Assembly: GCF_007655255.1 (NCBI RefSeq)
Contig: NZ_VMYE01000001.1
Span: forward strand, 434,001 to 498,000
Source of the DNA: Extensimonas perlucida
Lineage (GTDB): Bacteria > Pseudomonadota > Gammaproteobacteria > Burkholderiales > Burkholderiaceae_C
Direction: 5' to 3'
Length of the DNA stretch: 64,000 nucleotides
Below the pieces are notes generated by a model. That model was not told the origin of the DNA, ran no database searches, and saw nothing but the letters and a program-made list of their open reading frames with translations. The translations under genes were made by a program, and so were the position numbers. Below are positions 47,956 through 58,784 of the stretch, piece after piece; the first letter of the stretch is position 1; each line of letters opens with the position of its first letter.

Positions 47956-48102
47956 GGGCAGGCTCCTTCATGGGACATTGGTATGGCAATTGTGGGTTAC
48001 GCCCAGCATGCCAGAGGGTTTGCTCGTTTCTGGCCTGTGCGTGTCAGCAGCGCAAACAAAGGCGTATCGAGCAGGAGCTTTGGTGTGGCTCCGTTCAGCC
48101 TC

Positions 48103-48897
48103 TCAGGCGCCCGGAGGCCTGTGCGCCTCCGGGAATTTCATATAACCCGTCTCCAAAGCCACGGCCCAGTCGGCAAAGCCGCGGCTGCGCGCTAGCTGGG
48201 CCATGGAACGGTGGTCGTAGGGCACGCTGATGAGCGCGACGCTCCATCCCTGCGCGGTGCGCTCGGCCAGCGCGTAGCGCGCGTCGGGCGAGCCGGTTTC
48301 GATGCGGTGTAGGCAGGGGCTGTCGTCCTCGAACGCAGGCAGGCCCACGCTGCCGGGGTTGACGATCCATTGCCCTGCCGCCGTGCGCACTGCGCGCGGG
48401 AAATGCGTATGGCCGCAGGCGATGAACGCGGCGCGCTCATCGCCCAGCCGCTCGGCGATTTCGCTCGGGCTGGCGAGCCGCACGGCGCCCCCTGGCAGCA
48501 CGGTTTCGAGCAGGTAGCTGCAGTTGTGCTGCGGCGTGGCGTGACAGAAGAACAGGTCTGCCTCGCGCAGCGTTGCGGGCAGCGTGCGCAGCCAGGCGAG
48601 CTCTGGCGCGCCGAGCTGCGCATGGGCGCAGGCGTCGGGCGGGGCGAGCTGTGCGGGGCTTTGTTCGATCAGGTTGCGGTCGTGGTTGCCCGCCACCGTG
48701 GGCCAGCCTTGGGCCTGCAGGAACTGCGCCGTCTCGCGCGCGAGCAAGGGGCCGGAGAGGCTGTCGCCGAGGTTCACCACCAGGTCGGCGCCGCGGCGGC
48801 GCAGGTCGGCGTGCACGGCCTCGAGCGCGGGCAGATTGCCGTGGATGTCGGACACGAGGGCGATGCGGGTGCTGGGGGCGATGTGGGCGCTTGGCAT
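48103..48897 (-). CDS. calcineurin-like metallophosphoesterase (YfcE/MJ0936-like)
   Basis: 264 residues with the dimetal phosphoesterase motifs in order: D-x-H in ALVSDIHGNLPAL, GD in VVNLGDSLSG, GNHD in TVAGNHDRN, H in FFCHATPQHNCS and GHTH in ACGHTHFPR, then IVNPGSVGLP. The substrate is probably a cyclic nucleotide or phosphodiester, not defined. A strong hairpin overlaps the last codons. Confidence 0.9.
   Translation of the reverse strand: MPSAHIAPSTRIALVSDIHGNLPALEAVHADLRRRGADLVVNLGDSLSGPLLARETAQFLQAQGWPTVAGNHDRNLIEQSPAQLAPPDACAHAQLGAPELAWLRTLPATLREADLFFCHATPQHNCSYLLETVLPGGAVRLASPSEIAERLGDERAAFIACGHTHFPRAVRTAAGQWIVNPGSVGLPAFEDDSPCLHRIETGSPDARYALAERTAQGWSVALISVPYDHRSMAQLARSRGFADWAVALETGYMKFPEAHRPPGA
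48110..48133 (-). terminator. 9-bp perfect hairpin at the end of the phosphoesterase gene
   Basis: CCCGGAGGC (48110-48118) pairs perfectly with GCCTCCGGG (48125-48133) across a 6-nt loop. It lies within the last codons (PEAHRPPG) of the gene, 5 bp before the stop. No T-run follows. It is a likely 3'-end stabilising or terminating stem, transcribed on the minus strand. Confidence 0.45.
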
Positions 48898-48942
48898 GGG
48901 CGGGCTCCTGCAGTTTGGCCGGAGTGGCGCGGGCGGATGGCG

Positions 48943-49998
48943 TCAGGCGGCTGGGGCGTGCTTGTCCGCCTCGGAGGTGAAGGCGTCGGCGTAGAACGCC
49001 TCGGGCGGCAGGCCGCGCTCGGCACAGTAGGCAGTGCGTGCCGATTCGACCACGATGGGCGCCCCGCAGGCATAGACCTGGTAGCCCGAGAGGTCGGCAA
49101 AGTCGTCGAGCACGGCCTGGTGCACGAAGCCGGTGCGGCCGCTCCAGCCGTCTTCGGGCTGCGCGTCCGAGACCACGGGCACGTAGCGCAGCTGCGGCAT
49201 TTCGGCCTGGCGCGCGCGCACCCAGTTGTCCAGGTACAGGTCAGCCGGCCGGCGGCCGCCCCAGTAGAGCGTGACGGGGCGCGTGCTGCCCAGGTGTTGC
49301 AATTGTTCGATGATGGCCTTGATGGGCGCAAAGCCCGTGCCCGAGGCCAGCAGGATGATGGGCTTGCTGGAATCCTCGCGCAGGTAGAAGCTCCCGAACG
49401 GCCCTTCGGCGCGCAGGATGTCTTTTTCTTTGAGGGTGTGAAAGACCTGCTCGGTGAAGTGGCCGCCGGGCATGAGACGGATGTGCAGCTCGACGTGCGG
49501 CGGCGTGCCCAGCGTGTGCGGCGCGTTCGCCATGGAATACGCGCGGCGCAAGCCCCCGGGCAGCAGAAATTCGAGGTACTGGCCCGCGTGGTAGCGCAGT
49601 GGCTCGGCCGCGGGCAGCTGCAGGCGCAGCAGCATCACGTCGGGCGACATTTTCTGGAGCGCGGCCACGCGCACGGGCATTTTTTTGACCGGGAAAGCGC
49701 TTTCGTCGGTGACCTGGCGCGACTCCAGCACCACGTCACTGCGCGGCTGGGCGCAGCAGGTCAGGATCAGGCCCGCGGCCTCTTCGGCGGCGCTCAGGGC
49801 CTTGTCTTGGTGCGGGCCGTGCATGACGCTGCCGCTGAGCATCTTGCATTTGCACGAGCCGCAGGCGCCGTCCTTGCAGCCGTAGGGCAAACCAACGCCC
49901 GCGCGGATCGCTGCGTTCAGAATGGTTTCGTCGGCCTGCGCAGAAAAGCGCCGACCGCTGGGTTGTACGGTGATTTGGTACGAGGCTGAAGTGGTCAT
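48943..49998 (-). CDS. 2Fe-2S ferredoxin / FAD-NAD(P)H reductase (CDP-6-deoxy-delta-3,4-glucoseen reductase-like)
   Basis: 351 residues from ATG 49998. The N-terminal plant-type ferredoxin domain has its cysteines in PYGCKDGACGSCKCKML and LTCCAQPRSD. The FAD domain has RAYSMANAP, and the NAD(P)H-binding part ILLASGTGFAPIKAII, with a C-terminal YACGAP. Such reductases feed electrons to an oxygenase or dehydratase; the exact partner is unknown. It is a common stand-alone gene in Comamonadaceae and often bears the glucoseen-reductase name without evidence for that sugar. An adjacent partner enzyme is not present. Confidence 0.88.
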   Translation of the reverse strand: MTTSASYQITVQPSGRRFSAQADETILNAAIRAGVGLPYGCKDGACGSCKCKMLSGSVMHGPHQDKALSAAEEAAGLILTCCAQPRSDVVLESRQVTDESAFPVKKMPVRVAALQKMSPDVMLLRLQLPAAEPLRYHAGQYLEFLLPGGLRRAYSMANAPHTLGTPPHVELHIRLMPGGHFTEQVFHTLKEKDILRAEGPFGSFYLREDSSKPIILLASGTGFAPIKAIIEQLQHLGSTRPVTLYWGGRRPADLYLDNWVRARQAEMPQLRYVPVVSDAQPEDGWSGRTGFVHQAVLDDFADLSGYQVYACGAPIVVESARTAYCAERGLPPEAFYADAFTSEADKHAPAA

Positions 49999-50107
49999 GG
50001 TGTGGGGTGATCCTGGGGAACAATACGCCCAACAGGGCAACGGGCCAAGATTGTGCCGCTGCCTTCCCAAATTACTTTGACCTTTTTCTACTCCCGCCAC
50101 CGTTGCC

Positions 50108-51091
50108 ATGCAAAGCCTTGCCATTTTCCGCCCCCTGGGCGCGCTGCCGGCGCGTTTTCGCCGTGCGCGGCTCTTGATCGTGGGCTGCGGGGATGTCGGC
50201 CTGCGCGTGGTGCGCGCCTTGCAGGGCGAGGGGGCCGGGGCGGGGCAGGGTAGGGCTTCGGCTTTCGGGGCGCCGCGTCTGCGCGTGCTGGCGTTGACCT
50301 CGACCCCGGCGCGCGTGGGCGAGTTGCGCGCGCAAGGCATTACGCCCTTGCGCGGCAACCTCGACGCACCAGCGACGCTGCGCCGCCTCGCGGGCCTGGC
50401 CACGCATGTGCTGCACCTCGCGCCGCCGCCTGCCGAGGGCGGGGCAGCGGCCTGGTGGATCGATCCGCGCACCGAGGCCTTGGTGCGCGTGCTGCGGCTG
50501 CGCACGCGCCCGCGGGCACTCGTCTATGCCTCTACGAGCGGCGTGTACGGCGACTGCGCGGGCGCCTGGGTGCGCGAGACGCGCCCGCTGGCGCCGGCCA
50601 CGGCGCGCGCGCAGCGCCGCGCGAACGCCGAGCGCGCGGTGCGCCACCTGGGCCGCGCGGGGGTACGCACGAGCATTTTGCGCATTCCAGGCATCTACGC
50701 CCCCGACCGCGCGGGCGGCACGCCCGAGGCGCGGCTGCGCAAGGGCACGCCCGCGCTCGCGCCGCAGGACGACGTGTTCACCAACCACATCCACGCCGAC
50801 GACCTCGCGCGCGCCTGCCTTGCGGCGCTGTGGCGCGGGCGGCCGCAGCGCGCCTACCACGTGTGCGATATGCAACCCATGAAGATGGGCGATTATTTCG
50901 ATCTTGCGGCCGACCTGTACGGCCTGCCGCGCCCGCCGCGCCTGGCGCGCAGTGCGGCCCAGGCCCAGCTGCCGCCGCTGCTCCTCAGCTTCATGAGCGA
51001 ATCACGCCGCCTGGACAACCGCCGCCTGCTGCACGAGCTGCGCCTGCGGCTGCGCTATCCCACGGTGGCCGAGGGCCTGCGCGCCGGGTAG
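50108..51091 (+). CDS. NAD-dependent epimerase/dehydratase family protein (YeeZ-like SDR)
   Basis: 327 residues of the extended short-chain dehydrogenase type. The N-terminal glycine motif is LLIVGCGDVGLRVV, followed by THVLHLAPP, VYASTSGVYGD, an RIPGIYAPDR block and FTNHIHADDLARACL. The usual YxxxK catalytic pair is not obvious (AQRRANAERAV follows instead), as in YeeZ-like proteins that may not be active as dehydrogenases. Function unknown. Divergent from the ferredoxin reductase gene. Confidence 0.8.
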   Translation: MQSLAIFRPLGALPARFRRARLLIVGCGDVGLRVVRALQGEGAGAGQGRASAFGAPRLRVLALTSTPARVGELRAQGITPLRGNLDAPATLRRLAGLATHVLHLAPPPAEGGAAAWWIDPRTEALVRVLRLRTRPRALVYASTSGVYGDCAGAWVRETRPLAPATARAQRRANAERAVRHLGRAGVRTSILRIPGIYAPDRAGGTPEARLRKGTPALAPQDDVFTNHIHADDLARACLAALWRGRPQRAYHVCDMQPMKMGDYFDLAADLYGLPRPPRLARSAAQAQLPPLLLSFMSESRRLDNRRLLHELRLRLRYPTVAEGLRAG

Positions 51092-51194
51092 AGTCAGCAG
51101 GTGTGCTGGCGGCGGGCGTGTTGTTCGGGATGTAGTGCCTTTTTGTGCATGAAGCCGCATGTGCATTGCGCAAGCAGCTTCATGATCGGTAGCG

Positions 51195-51956
51195 TCACCG
51201 CGGCACCGGATAGACATTGCCCTTGCTGTCCCAGCAGCGGAACACGTCGCACTGGAACGATCCGCTCGGTTTTTGCGGCTGCGCCGGCGGCGCTGGCGGT
51301 GGGCCTGGTGGGTGCCCGGGATTGCCGGGGCGGTAGCCTGGGCGGCGTTGCGGCACGACGATCATCGGCGGCACGCTGGGTTCGGGGCGCAGGGCGCGCG
51401 CTTTTTCCACTTCGGCGTAGCCTTCGGGGCCGAGGCAATCGAGGTCCATCTGGCGCTGCGCGGCTTCGAGGCGCGCCTGGTCTTCGTAGCTGCTGCCGAG
51501 GCTGCTGGCCAGCACGTCGAGGTTGCGCCGCGAGCGTGCGCAGGCCGCCGAATGCGCGTAGTCGTGCGCGCTGGGCTTGGCGGCTTGCGCGGCGCGTTTG
51601 CGTTCACGTTCTTCCAGGGCCTTTTGCCGCTCCTCTTGGGCCTGGGCGGCTGATTCGGCCTGCAGCTGCTGCTGTTTGCGCTCCAGCGCCTCGGCGGCTT
51701 GCGCGCGTTCATGCGCGATCTCTTCGGGCGTCTTGCGCGGCTCGACCTCACGCACGCTGCTGCCGCTGGGGCAGGCGTCGTTGGTGTAGGTGACCGCGCC
51801 CGTGCGCGCATCGGTGCAGCGCAGCACCTGGGCGTGGCTGGTGGCCAGCGGCAGCAGGCCCGCCGTACAGGCCAGCGCGAACGCAAGGGATGCCCTGTAG
51901 GCAGCACCCGCACGCTGCCGTGGCAGGATGCGCGCAGGGTGCAAGGAAAGCGGCAT
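51195..51956 (-). CDS. DUF4124-domain secreted protein
   Basis: 253 residues. A signal peptide (about 1-43, ending TSHA) is followed by a short DUF4124 segment (VLRCTDARTGAVTYTNDACPSGSSVREV), a Gln/Glu/Arg-rich coiled coil (EALERKQQQLQAESAAQAQEER), and a Pro/Gly-rich tail. Such proteins are exported and of unknown function. A second Cys pair (QCDVFRCWDSKGNVYPV) at the C-terminus looks like a further small domain. Divergent from nothing close; CheV follows on the same strand 50 bp upstream in position. Confidence 0.8.
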   Translation of the reverse strand: MPLSLHPARILPRQRAGAAYRASLAFALACTAGLLPLATSHAQVLRCTDARTGAVTYTNDACPSGSSVREVEPRKTPEEIAHERAQAAEALERKQQQLQAESAAQAQEERQKALEERERKRAAQAAKPSAHDYAHSAACARSRRNLDVLASSLGSSYEDQARLEAAQRQMDLDCLGPEGYAEVEKARALRPEPSVPPMIVVPQRRPGYRPGNPGHPPGPPPAPPAQPQKPSGSFQCDVFRCWDSKGNVYPVPR

Positions 51957-52007
51957 GATCGTTGTCGGAAAAGAGGGCTCTACGGGCTCTACGGTTTCCC
52001 GCGCGGC

Positions 52008-52970
52008 TTAACGGCTCGCGCTGAGCACGCGGCGTATGGTTTCGGCCAATTCCTGCGCGGCGAACTTTGCCACGTAGCCGTCCGCGCCCACGCTGCGCAC
52101 GTGGTCTTCATTGGCCGAGCCCGACAGCGAGGAGTGGATGAGCACGGGCAGGCCGGAAAAGCGCGGGTCCTGCTTGATGTTGCGCGTGAGCGTGAAGCCG
52201 TCCATCTCGGGCATTTCCAGGTCGGTGAGCACCAGCGCCACCTTGTCGCGCACGCTCTTGCCTTCGGCGGCAGCGCTTTGGGCGATGGCGTTGAGCAGCT
52301 CCCAGGCTTCCTTGCCCGATTTGGTGATTTCGCAAGGGGCGTGCAGCAGTTGCAGTTCCTGCTCGATCAGCGAGCGCGCGACGAAGGAGTCGTCCGCCGC
52401 GAGCACGATGGCGCCGGGCGGCAGCTGCAGCCGCTCGCCCACCTGGTTTGGGTCCACGTCTGCCGTCGCGCTGGGCGAGACCATCTGCAGGATCGCCTCG
52501 ACGTCGAGCACCTGTGCGAGGCGTGAACCATCCTTGTTGCCGTCGAGCCGCGCAATGCTGGTCACGAGCTTGCCCGCGGCGCCGCTGGCTTCGGCCGAAA
52601 GCACCTGCTTCCAGTCCAGGCGCACGATGTCTTCGACCGACTCGACGGCGAAGGCCTGCGTGCTGCGCGCGTATTCGGTCACGAGCAGGATGTTGAGCTT
52701 TTCGGGCGTGCAGCCGACGATCGCGGGCAGGTCGAGCACCGGAATCACCTGGCCGCGCAGGTTCACCACGCCCAGCGCGTAGGGCGAGGCCCCGGCGATC
52801 GGCGTGATCTCGGGCATGGCCACGATCTCGCGGATCTTGAACACGTTGATGCCGAACAGCTCCGACTGCCCGAGCACCTTGTCCTTGCCCAATTTGAACA
52901 ACAACAGCTCGAACTGGTTCGAGCTGGTGAGGTGGGTGCGCTCGTCGACTTCCTGCTGCACGGTTTTCAT
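52008..52970 (-). CDS. cheV: chemotaxis protein CheV (CheW-REC)
   Basis: 320 residues. The N-terminal CheW-like coupling domain (FELLLFKLG..LFGINVFKIREIV, GVVNLRGQVIPVLDL) links receptors to CheA. The C-terminal receiver has the acidic pair in VLAADDSF, the phospho-acceptor Asp in LVLTDLEMPEMDGF, the Thr/Ser position in IHSSLSGS and Lys in GYVAKFA. The gene stands alone; no other chemotaxis genes are in the window. Confidence 0.94.
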   Translation of the reverse strand: MKTVQQEVDERTHLTSSNQFELLLFKLGKDKVLGQSELFGINVFKIREIVAMPEITPIAGASPYALGVVNLRGQVIPVLDLPAIVGCTPEKLNILLVTEYARSTQAFAVESVEDIVRLDWKQVLSAEASGAAGKLVTSIARLDGNKDGSRLAQVLDVEAILQMVSPSATADVDPNQVGERLQLPPGAIVLAADDSFVARSLIEQELQLLHAPCEITKSGKEAWELLNAIAQSAAAEGKSVRDKVALVLTDLEMPEMDGFTLTRNIKQDPRFSGLPVLIHSSLSGSANEDHVRSVGADGYVAKFAAQELAETIRRVLSASR

Positions 52971-53071
52971 GACGGTCCTTCGCGGAATGGGTCACACATT
53001 GAAACAAAAATGTGCGTCGGGATGCGATTCTAGTGCGCGTTCCGGCTGGCGCCTATGAGGCGATTCTCTTT

Positions 53072-53117
53072 CAATAGCTGCTCATGCTTGCGGGGTATGG
53101 GCTTGGAGCCCAAAAGA
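53072..53117 (+). repeat. degenerate intergenic palindromic repeat copy
   Basis: CAATAGCTGCTCATGCTTG then GGGCTTGGAGCCCAAAAG fits the element ATAGCTGCT-nGCTTG-n-GCTAGAGGCCAAAAA with several changes. It lies between cheV and gcdH. Confidence 0.6.
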
Positions 53118-53177
53118 TGCTGCGATCTGAGCGTGGCCTGCGCACTGGCCGCAGCATCTTTGGGGCGGCCCGCAGGT

Positions 53178-54374
53178 TCAGTTCGCAAACGCCGCGATGC
53201 CCGTCTGGGCGCGGCCCAGGATCAGCGCGTGGATGTCGTGCGTGCCTTCGTAGGTGTTGACCACTTCGAGGTTCACGAGGTGGCGCGCCACGCCGAATTC
53301 GTCGCTGATGCCGTTGCCGCCGAGCATATCGCGCGCCAGGCGCGCGATGTCCAGCGCCTTGCCGCAGTTGTTGCGCTTGATGATGGAGGTGGCCTCGACC
53401 GAGGCCGTGCCCTCGTCCTTCATGCGACCCATGCGCAGGCAGGCTTGCAGGCCCAGCGCGATCTCGGTCTGCATGTCGGCGAGCTTTTTCTGGATCAGCT
53501 GATTGGCCGCGAGCGGGCGGCCGAACTGCTTGCGGTCCAGCGTGTATTGGCGCGCCGTGTGCCAGCAGAACTCGGCCGCGCCCAGCGCGCCCCAGGCGAT
53601 GCCGTAGCGCGCGCTGTTGAGGCAGGTGAACGGCCCTTTGAGGCCCTGCACGCTGGGGAAGGCGTTTTCCTCGGGCACGAACACGTCGTCCATGAGAATC
53701 TCACCCGTGACCGAGGTGCGCAGTCCCACCTTGCCATGGATCGCGGGTGCACTCAGGCCCTTGAAGCCTTTTTCGAGCACGAAGCCGCGGATCGGGCCCA
53801 CGGCGCCGCTTTCACTCACCTCCTTGGCCCAGACCACGAACACGTCGGCCACGGGGCTGTTCGTGATCCACATCTTGCTGCCCTTGAGGCGGTAGCCGCC
53901 CGCGACCTTGGTCGCGCGCGTGGCCATGCTGCCGGGGTCGGAGCCGTGGTCAGGCTCGGTCAGCCCGAAGCAGCCAATCCACTCACCGCGCGCGAGCTTG
54001 GGCAGGTATTTTTGCTTTTGCGCCTCGGTGCCGAATTCGTAGATGGGCACCATCACGAGCGAGCTTTGCACGCTGGCCATGGAGCGGTAGCCCGAGTCGA
54101 TGCGCTCGATCTCGCGTGCGATCAGGCCATAGGCCACGTAGTTCAGCCCCGGCCCGCCGTATTGCTCGGGGATGGTGGGGCCCAGCAGGCCGACCTCGCC
54201 CATCTCGCGGAAGATGCCGGTGTCCATTTTTTCGTGCCGAAAGGCGTCGCGCACGCGCGGCGCGAGCTTGTCGCGGCAGTACGACGCGGCGGCGTCGCGC
54301 ACCATGCGCTCGTCGGCGCTCAGTTGCTGGTCGAGCAAGAAGGGGTCGTCCCAGTGAAAGGGGGCGTGGGCCAT
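53178..54374 (-). CDS. gcdH: glutaryl-CoA dehydrogenase
   Basis: Flavin enzyme that oxidises and decarboxylates glutaryl-CoA to crotonyl-CoA in lysine, tryptophan and aromatic breakdown. 398 residues. The catalytic base is E376 in [17 protein letters not shown]. Other family blocks: [38 protein letters not shown] and [18 protein letters not shown]. The N-terminus [22 protein letters not shown] fits GcdH closely. A two-gene gcdH operon with a CoA transferase is common; none is adjacent here. Confidence 0.93.
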   Translation of the reverse strand: MAHAPFHWDDPFLLDQQLSADERMVRDAAASYCRDKLAPRVRDAFRHEKMDTGIFREMGEVGLLGPTIPEQYGGPGLNYVAYGLIAREIERIDSGYRSMASVQSSLVMVPIYEFGTEAQKQKYLPKLARGEWIGCFGLTEPDHGSDPGSMATRATKVAGGYRLKGSKMWITNSPVADVFVVWAKEVSESGAVGPIRGFVLEKGFKGLSAPAIHGKVGLRTSVTGEILMDDVFVPEENAFPSVQGLKGPFTCLNSARYGIAWGALGAAEFCWHTARQYTLDRKQFGRPLAANQLIQKKLADMQTEIALGLQACLRMGRMKDEGTASVEATSIIKRNNCGKALDIARLARDMLGGNGISDEFGVARHLVNLEVVNTYEGTHDIHALILGRAQTGIAAFAN

Positions 54375-54657
54375 GGGGTCTCCGGGGGATGTGAAAGAAG
54401 TGTGGGCAAAGGCGCGAGTTTAGAGCGTGCACGAACCCGGTTTGCCGCCCGCAGCCGCGGCAAGCGCAGGCGCCCCTGGGCGCAGAGAAAATGTGGACAA
54501 AATTAGGTTCTAAAATCGCCACCCCGGCATAGGCCGCTTGCCGCCGCGGTGTTTTTAGGCACTTGCAAACCCCGGCTTGCGGCGCTGCCTGAAAACCCCT
54601 TCTCAATACCGGCCGCCCCGTATTTTTGCCCCACGCAGATGCAGCGGCCCCGTGCGC

Positions 54658-57417
54658 ATGGCCACCAACTTCCTCACCAAAATCTTCGGCAGTCGCAACG
54701 ACCGGCTGCTCAAGCAATACCGCAAGACGGTTGCGCGCATCAACGCGCTGGAGCCCGAGCTCGAGCAACTGTCGGACGAGGCCTTGCGCGCCAAGACGCA
54801 GGAGTTCCGCGAGCGCCTGGCGCGCGGCGCCGCGCTCGACGAGCTGCTGCCCGAAGCCTTTGCCGTGGTGCGCGAGGGCTCCAAGCGCGTGATGAAGATG
54901 CGCCACTTCGACGTGCAGCTGCTTGGCGGCATGGCGCTGCACAACGGCAAGATCGCCGAAATGCGCACGGGCGAGGGCAAGACCCTCACGGCCACGCTGG
55001 CCGTGTACCTGAACGCCTTGGCCGGCAAGGGCGTGCATGTGGTCACCGTGAACGACTACCTCGCACAGCGCGACGCGCAGTGGATGGGGCGTCTGTACGA
55101 GTTTTTGGGCCTCAGCGTGGGCATCAACCTGCCGCACCTGCCGCGTGAGGAAAAGCAGGCCGCCTACCGCGCCGACATCACCTACGGCACGAACAACGAG
55201 TACGGCTTCGACTACCTGCGCGACAACATGGTCTATGAGGCGCGCGACCGCGTGCAGCGCGGCCTGCATTACGCCATCGTCGATGAGGTGGACTCGATCC
55301 TGATCGACGAGGCGCGCACGCCGCTCATCATCAGCGGCCAGGCCGAAGACCACACGGCGCTGTACCGCGCGATGAACGAAATCGCGCCGCTGCTGGTGCG
55401 CCAGGAGGGCGAGGAAGACCCGCGCACCGGCGAGGGCGTGATCAAGCCTGGCGACTTCACCGTCGATGAAAAATCGCGCCAGGTCTATCTGACCGAGCAG
55501 GGCCACGAGACGGCCGAGCGCATTTTGGCCAGCCGCGGGCTGATCGCCGAGGGCGCGTCGCTTTATGACCCGGCCAACATCACGCTGATGCACCATTTGT
55601 ACGCAGCCCTGCGTGCGCACCACCTCTACCACCGCGACCAGCACTATGTGGTGCAAAACGGCGAAGTCATCATCGTCGATGAATTCACGGGCCGCCTGAT
55701 GCAAGGCCGCCGCTGGAGCGAGGGCCTGCACCAGGCCGTGGAAGCCAAGGAAGGCGTGAACATCCAGCCCGAGAACCAGACGTTGGCTTCGATCACCTTC
55801 CAGAACTACTTCCGCCTGTACGAAAAGCTCGCGGGCATGACCGGCACGGCCGACACCGAGGCCTACGAGTTCCAGGAGATCTACGGCCTCGAGACCGTCA
55901 TCATCCCGCCCAACAAGCCGAGCCGGCGTGAAGACCAGCTCGACCGCGTCTATAAAACCACGCGCGAAAAATACGCCGCGGCCATCGCTGACATCCGCGC
56001 GTGCCACGAGCGCGGCCAGCCCGTGCTCGTGGGCACGACCTCGATCGAAAACTCCGAACTCATTTCCGAGCTGCTGAAAAAAGAGGGCCTGCCGCACCAG
56101 GTGCTCAACGCCAAGCAGCACGCGCGAGAGGCCGAGATCATCGCCCAGGCGGGGCGCCCCGGCATGATCACCATCGCCACCAACATGGCGGGCCGCGGCA
56201 CCGACATCGTGCTCGGCGGCAACATCGAGAAAATGGTCGCGGCCATAGAGGCCGACCCGGAGCTCGACGAGGCCACGCGCGCGCAGCGCATCGCGCAACT
56301 GCGCGCCGACTGGCAGCGCGACCACGAGAAGGTCAAAGAGCTCGGCGGCCTGCGCATCATCGCCACCGAGCGCCACGAAAGCCGCCGCATCGACAACCAG
56401 CTGCGCGGCCGCTCGGGGCGCCAGGGCGATCCGGGCTCGTCGCGCTTTTACCTGAGCCTGGACGACACGCTGATGCGCATTTTCGCGGGCGACCGCGTCA
56501 AGGCCATCATGGAGCGGCTCAAGATGCCCGACGGCGAGGCGATCGAGGCCGGCATCGTCACGCGCAGCATCGAGTCGGCGCAGCGCAAGGTCGAGGCGCG
56601 CAACTTCGACATGCGCAAGCAACTGCTCGAATACGACGACGTGGCCAACGACCAGCGCAAGGTGATTTACCAGCAGCGCAACGAAATCCTCGACGCCGCC
56701 GACCTCTCCGACGTGATTCGCGCCATGCGCGAGGACTGCTTCACCGACCTCGTGCGCCAGTACGTGCCCGCCGATTCGGTCGAGGAGCAGTGGGATTTGC
56801 CGGGCCTCGAAAAAGCGCTCGCGCAGGAGTGGCAGCTGCCGCTCGCGCTGCAGCAGGAGGTGGCGCAGTCCGAGGCCATCACCGACGAAGACATCCTCGA
56901 AAAAGTGCTGCAGGCCGCGCACGCAGCCTTCGACGCCAAGGTCGCGCAGATCGGGCGCGAAAACTTCACGCAGTTCGAGCGCATGGTGCTGCTGCAAAGC
57001 CTGGACGCGAACTGGCGCGACCACCTCGCGGCGCTCGACTACCTGCGCCAGGGCATCCACCTGCGCGGTTACGCGCAAAAGCAGCCCAAGCAGGAATACA
57101 AACGCGAGGCTTTCGAGCTGTTCCGGCAGATGCTCGATCAGGTCAAGAGCGAGGTCACCAAAACGCTCATGACTGTGCAGGTGCAGTCGCGCAGCGAGCT
57201 CGACGCCGCCGCAGAGGAGCTCGAAAGCCGTGGCGAGCGTATCGCCAACGTCACCTACACCGCGCCCACCGAAACCGGCGCGGTCGAGGTCACGCCAGAG
57301 GCGCCGGCTGCGAGCGCGCCGCTCACGCTGCCGCCGGGCGTGCGCGTGGGCCGCAACGATCCCTGCCCCTGCGGCAGCGGCAAAAAATACAAGCAGTGCC
57401 ACGGCAGGCTGAGCTAA
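54658..57417 (+). CDS. secA: preprotein translocase ATPase SecA
   Basis: Motor of the Sec export pathway. 919 residues from ATG 54658 ([20 protein letters not shown]). Walker A MRTGEGKT ends with K108/T109, as in E. coli. DEVDS ([20 protein letters not shown]), [10 protein letters not shown] and the DEAD-motor [20 protein letters not shown] are present. The C-terminal zinc finger that binds SecB and lipids is [18 protein letters not shown]. Length is close to the E. coli protein (901). The leader of about 140 nt shows no SecM-like arrest peptide. A longer in-frame reading (from 54577) lacks conservation. Confidence 0.97.
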   Translation: MATNFLTKIFGSRNDRLLKQYRKTVARINALEPELEQLSDEALRAKTQEFRERLARGAALDELLPEAFAVVREGSKRVMKMRHFDVQLLGGMALHNGKIAEMRTGEGKTLTATLAVYLNALAGKGVHVVTVNDYLAQRDAQWMGRLYEFLGLSVGINLPHLPREEKQAAYRADITYGTNNEYGFDYLRDNMVYEARDRVQRGLHYAIVDEVDSILIDEARTPLIISGQAEDHTALYRAMNEIAPLLVRQEGEEDPRTGEGVIKPGDFTVDEKSRQVYLTEQGHETAERILASRGLIAEGASLYDPANITLMHHLYAALRAHHLYHRDQHYVVQNGEVIIVDEFTGRLMQGRRWSEGLHQAVEAKEGVNIQPENQTLASITFQNYFRLYEKLAGMTGTADTEAYEFQEIYGLETVIIPPNKPSRREDQLDRVYKTTREKYAAAIADIRACHERGQPVLVGTTSIENSELISELLKKEGLPHQVLNAKQHAREAEIIAQAGRPGMITIATNMAGRGTDIVLGGNIEKMVAAIEADPELDEATRAQRIAQLRADWQRDHEKVKELGGLRIIATERHESRRIDNQLRGRSGRQGDPGSSRFYLSLDDTLMRIFAGDRVKAIMERLKMPDGEAIEAGIVTRSIESAQRKVEARNFDMRKQLLEYDDVANDQRKVIYQQRNEILDAADLSDVIRAMREDCFTDLVRQYVPADSVEEQWDLPGLEKALAQEWQLPLALQQEVAQSEAITDEDILEKVLQAAHAAFDAKVAQIGRENFTQFERMVLLQSLDANWRDHLAALDYLRQGIHLRGYAQKQPKQEYKREAFELFRQMLDQVKSEVTKTLMTVQVQSRSELDAAAEELESRGERIANVTYTAPTETGAVEVTPEAPAASAPLTLPPGVRVGRNDPCPCGSGKKYKQCHGRLS

Positions 57418-57494
57418 GTTGAGCGCGCCCGCATGGCTGGCTGCACCAGCGCAGCGTGCAGCGCTTCCCTAGCGTTTTTGAAAAAGGAACCCCC

Positions 57495-58724
57495 ATGCCC
57501 GTGAACCTCCAGCCCCCCGTCGCTGCCGAGCTGCACCCCATCGCGGGCGTGCGCATCGGCGTGGCCGAAGCCGGCATCCGCAAGGCCGCGCGCAAAGACC
57601 TCACAGTGTTCCTGCTCGACGAGGGTACGAGCGTCGCGGGCGTGTTCACGCAAAACCGTTTTTGCGCCGCGCCCGTGCAGATCAGCCGTGCGCACCTCGC
57701 CGGCGGGCAGCCGATCCGCGCGCTGCTCATCAACACCGGCAACGCCAACGCGGGCACGGGTGCCGACGGCATGGTGCGCGCGCACGCCACCTGCATCGCG
57801 CTCGCGCGGCTGCTGGACATCGCGCCTGCGCAGGTGTTGCCCTTTTCCACGGGCGTGATCATGGAGCCGCTGCCGCACGAGCGCCTCATCGCGGCGCTGC
57901 CCGCGGCGCTGGCCGACGCGGCGCCCGGCCACTGGGCGCGCGCCGCCGAAGGCATCATGACCACGGACACCGTGCCCAAAGCCTTCAGCACGCAGCTGCG
58001 CCTGGGCGCGGCCACGGTGTCCGTCACGGGCATCAGCAAGGGCGCGGGCATGATCCGCCCGAACATGGCGACCATGCTGGGCTTTGTGGCGACCGACGCC
58101 TGCATCGCGCCGGCGCTGCTGCCCCAGATCGCGCTCGCGCTCGCCGAGGCCTCGTTCAACCGCATCACCATCGACGGCGATACCTCGACCAACGACTCCT
58201 TCATCGTGCTGGCCACCAACAAGGCGCAGCACGCGCCCATCACCTCGCTGGCGAGCGCCGAGGGGCAGGCGCTGTTTGCCGCGCTGCGCGAGGTGGCGCA
58301 AAAGCTCGCGCAGGCCATCGTGCGCGACGGCGAGGGCGCGACCAAGTTCATCACGGTGCGCGTCGAAGGCGGGCGCGACGCCGAGGAGTGCCGCAAGGTG
58401 GCGTACGCGATCGCGCATTCGCCGCTGGTCAAGACGGCTTTCTACGCGAGCGACCCCAACCTGGGCCGCATTCTCGCGGCCGTGGGCTACGCGGGCATCG
58501 CGGACCTCGACCAGGGCGGCATAGACCTGTACCTCGACGACGTGCATGTGGCCCAGCAGGGCGGGCGCCACCCCGACTACCGCGAGGAAGACGGCCAGCG
58601 CGTGATGCAACAAAGCGAAATCACCGTGCGCGTGCTGCTTGGGCGCGGCACGGCCGCCGAGACGGTCTGGACCTGCGACCTGAGCCACGAGTATGTGAGC
58701 ATCAACGCCGACTACCGCTCTTGA
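57495..58724 (+). CDS. argJ: bifunctional glutamate N-acetyltransferase / amino-acid acetyltransferase
   Basis: Moves the acetyl group of N-acetylornithine to glutamate (and can use acetyl-CoA) in arginine synthesis. 409 residues, made as a precursor that cuts itself. The cleavage site is Ala-Thr193 in [14 protein letters not shown], where Thr becomes the N-terminal nucleophile of the beta chain. [23 protein letters not shown] and [10 protein letters not shown] are also conserved. ATG 57495 is preceded by AAAGGA. It lies 77 bp after secA. A palindromic repeat follows the stop. Confidence 0.96.
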   Translation: MPVNLQPPVAAELHPIAGVRIGVAEAGIRKAARKDLTVFLLDEGTSVAGVFTQNRFCAAPVQISRAHLAGGQPIRALLINTGNANAGTGADGMVRAHATCIALARLLDIAPAQVLPFSTGVIMEPLPHERLIAALPAALADAAPGHWARAAEGIMTTDTVPKAFSTQLRLGAATVSVTGISKGAGMIRPNMATMLGFVATDACIAPALLPQIALALAEASFNRITIDGDTSTNDSFIVLATNKAQHAPITSLASAEGQALFAALREVAQKLAQAIVRDGEGATKFITVRVEGGRDAEECRKVAYAIAHSPLVKTAFYASDPNLGRILAAVGYAGIADLDQGGIDLYLDDVHVAQQGGRHPDYREEDGQRVMQQSEITVRVLLGRGTAAETVWTCDLSHEYVSINADYRS

Positions 58725-58734
58725 AAAGCTACTT

Positions 58735-58784
58735 GAACGATAGCTGCTTGCGCTGGATACATAAGCGCTAGAGGCCAAAATGAA
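58735..58784 (+). repeat. palindromic repeat copy supplying the start codon of the next gene
   Basis: GATAGCTGCTTGCGCTGG then ATAAGCGCTAGAGGCCAAAA is one of the best copies. Its end, GGCCAAAATGAAC, contains the ATG (58780) of the DUF815 gene. It fills nearly the entire 55-bp gap after argJ. Confidence 0.85.

Noticed and set aside
54375-54657. Possible SecM-like arrest peptide upstream of secA
   Set aside because: No ORF with a signal peptide and arrest motif was seen; the leader shows only short inverted repeats.
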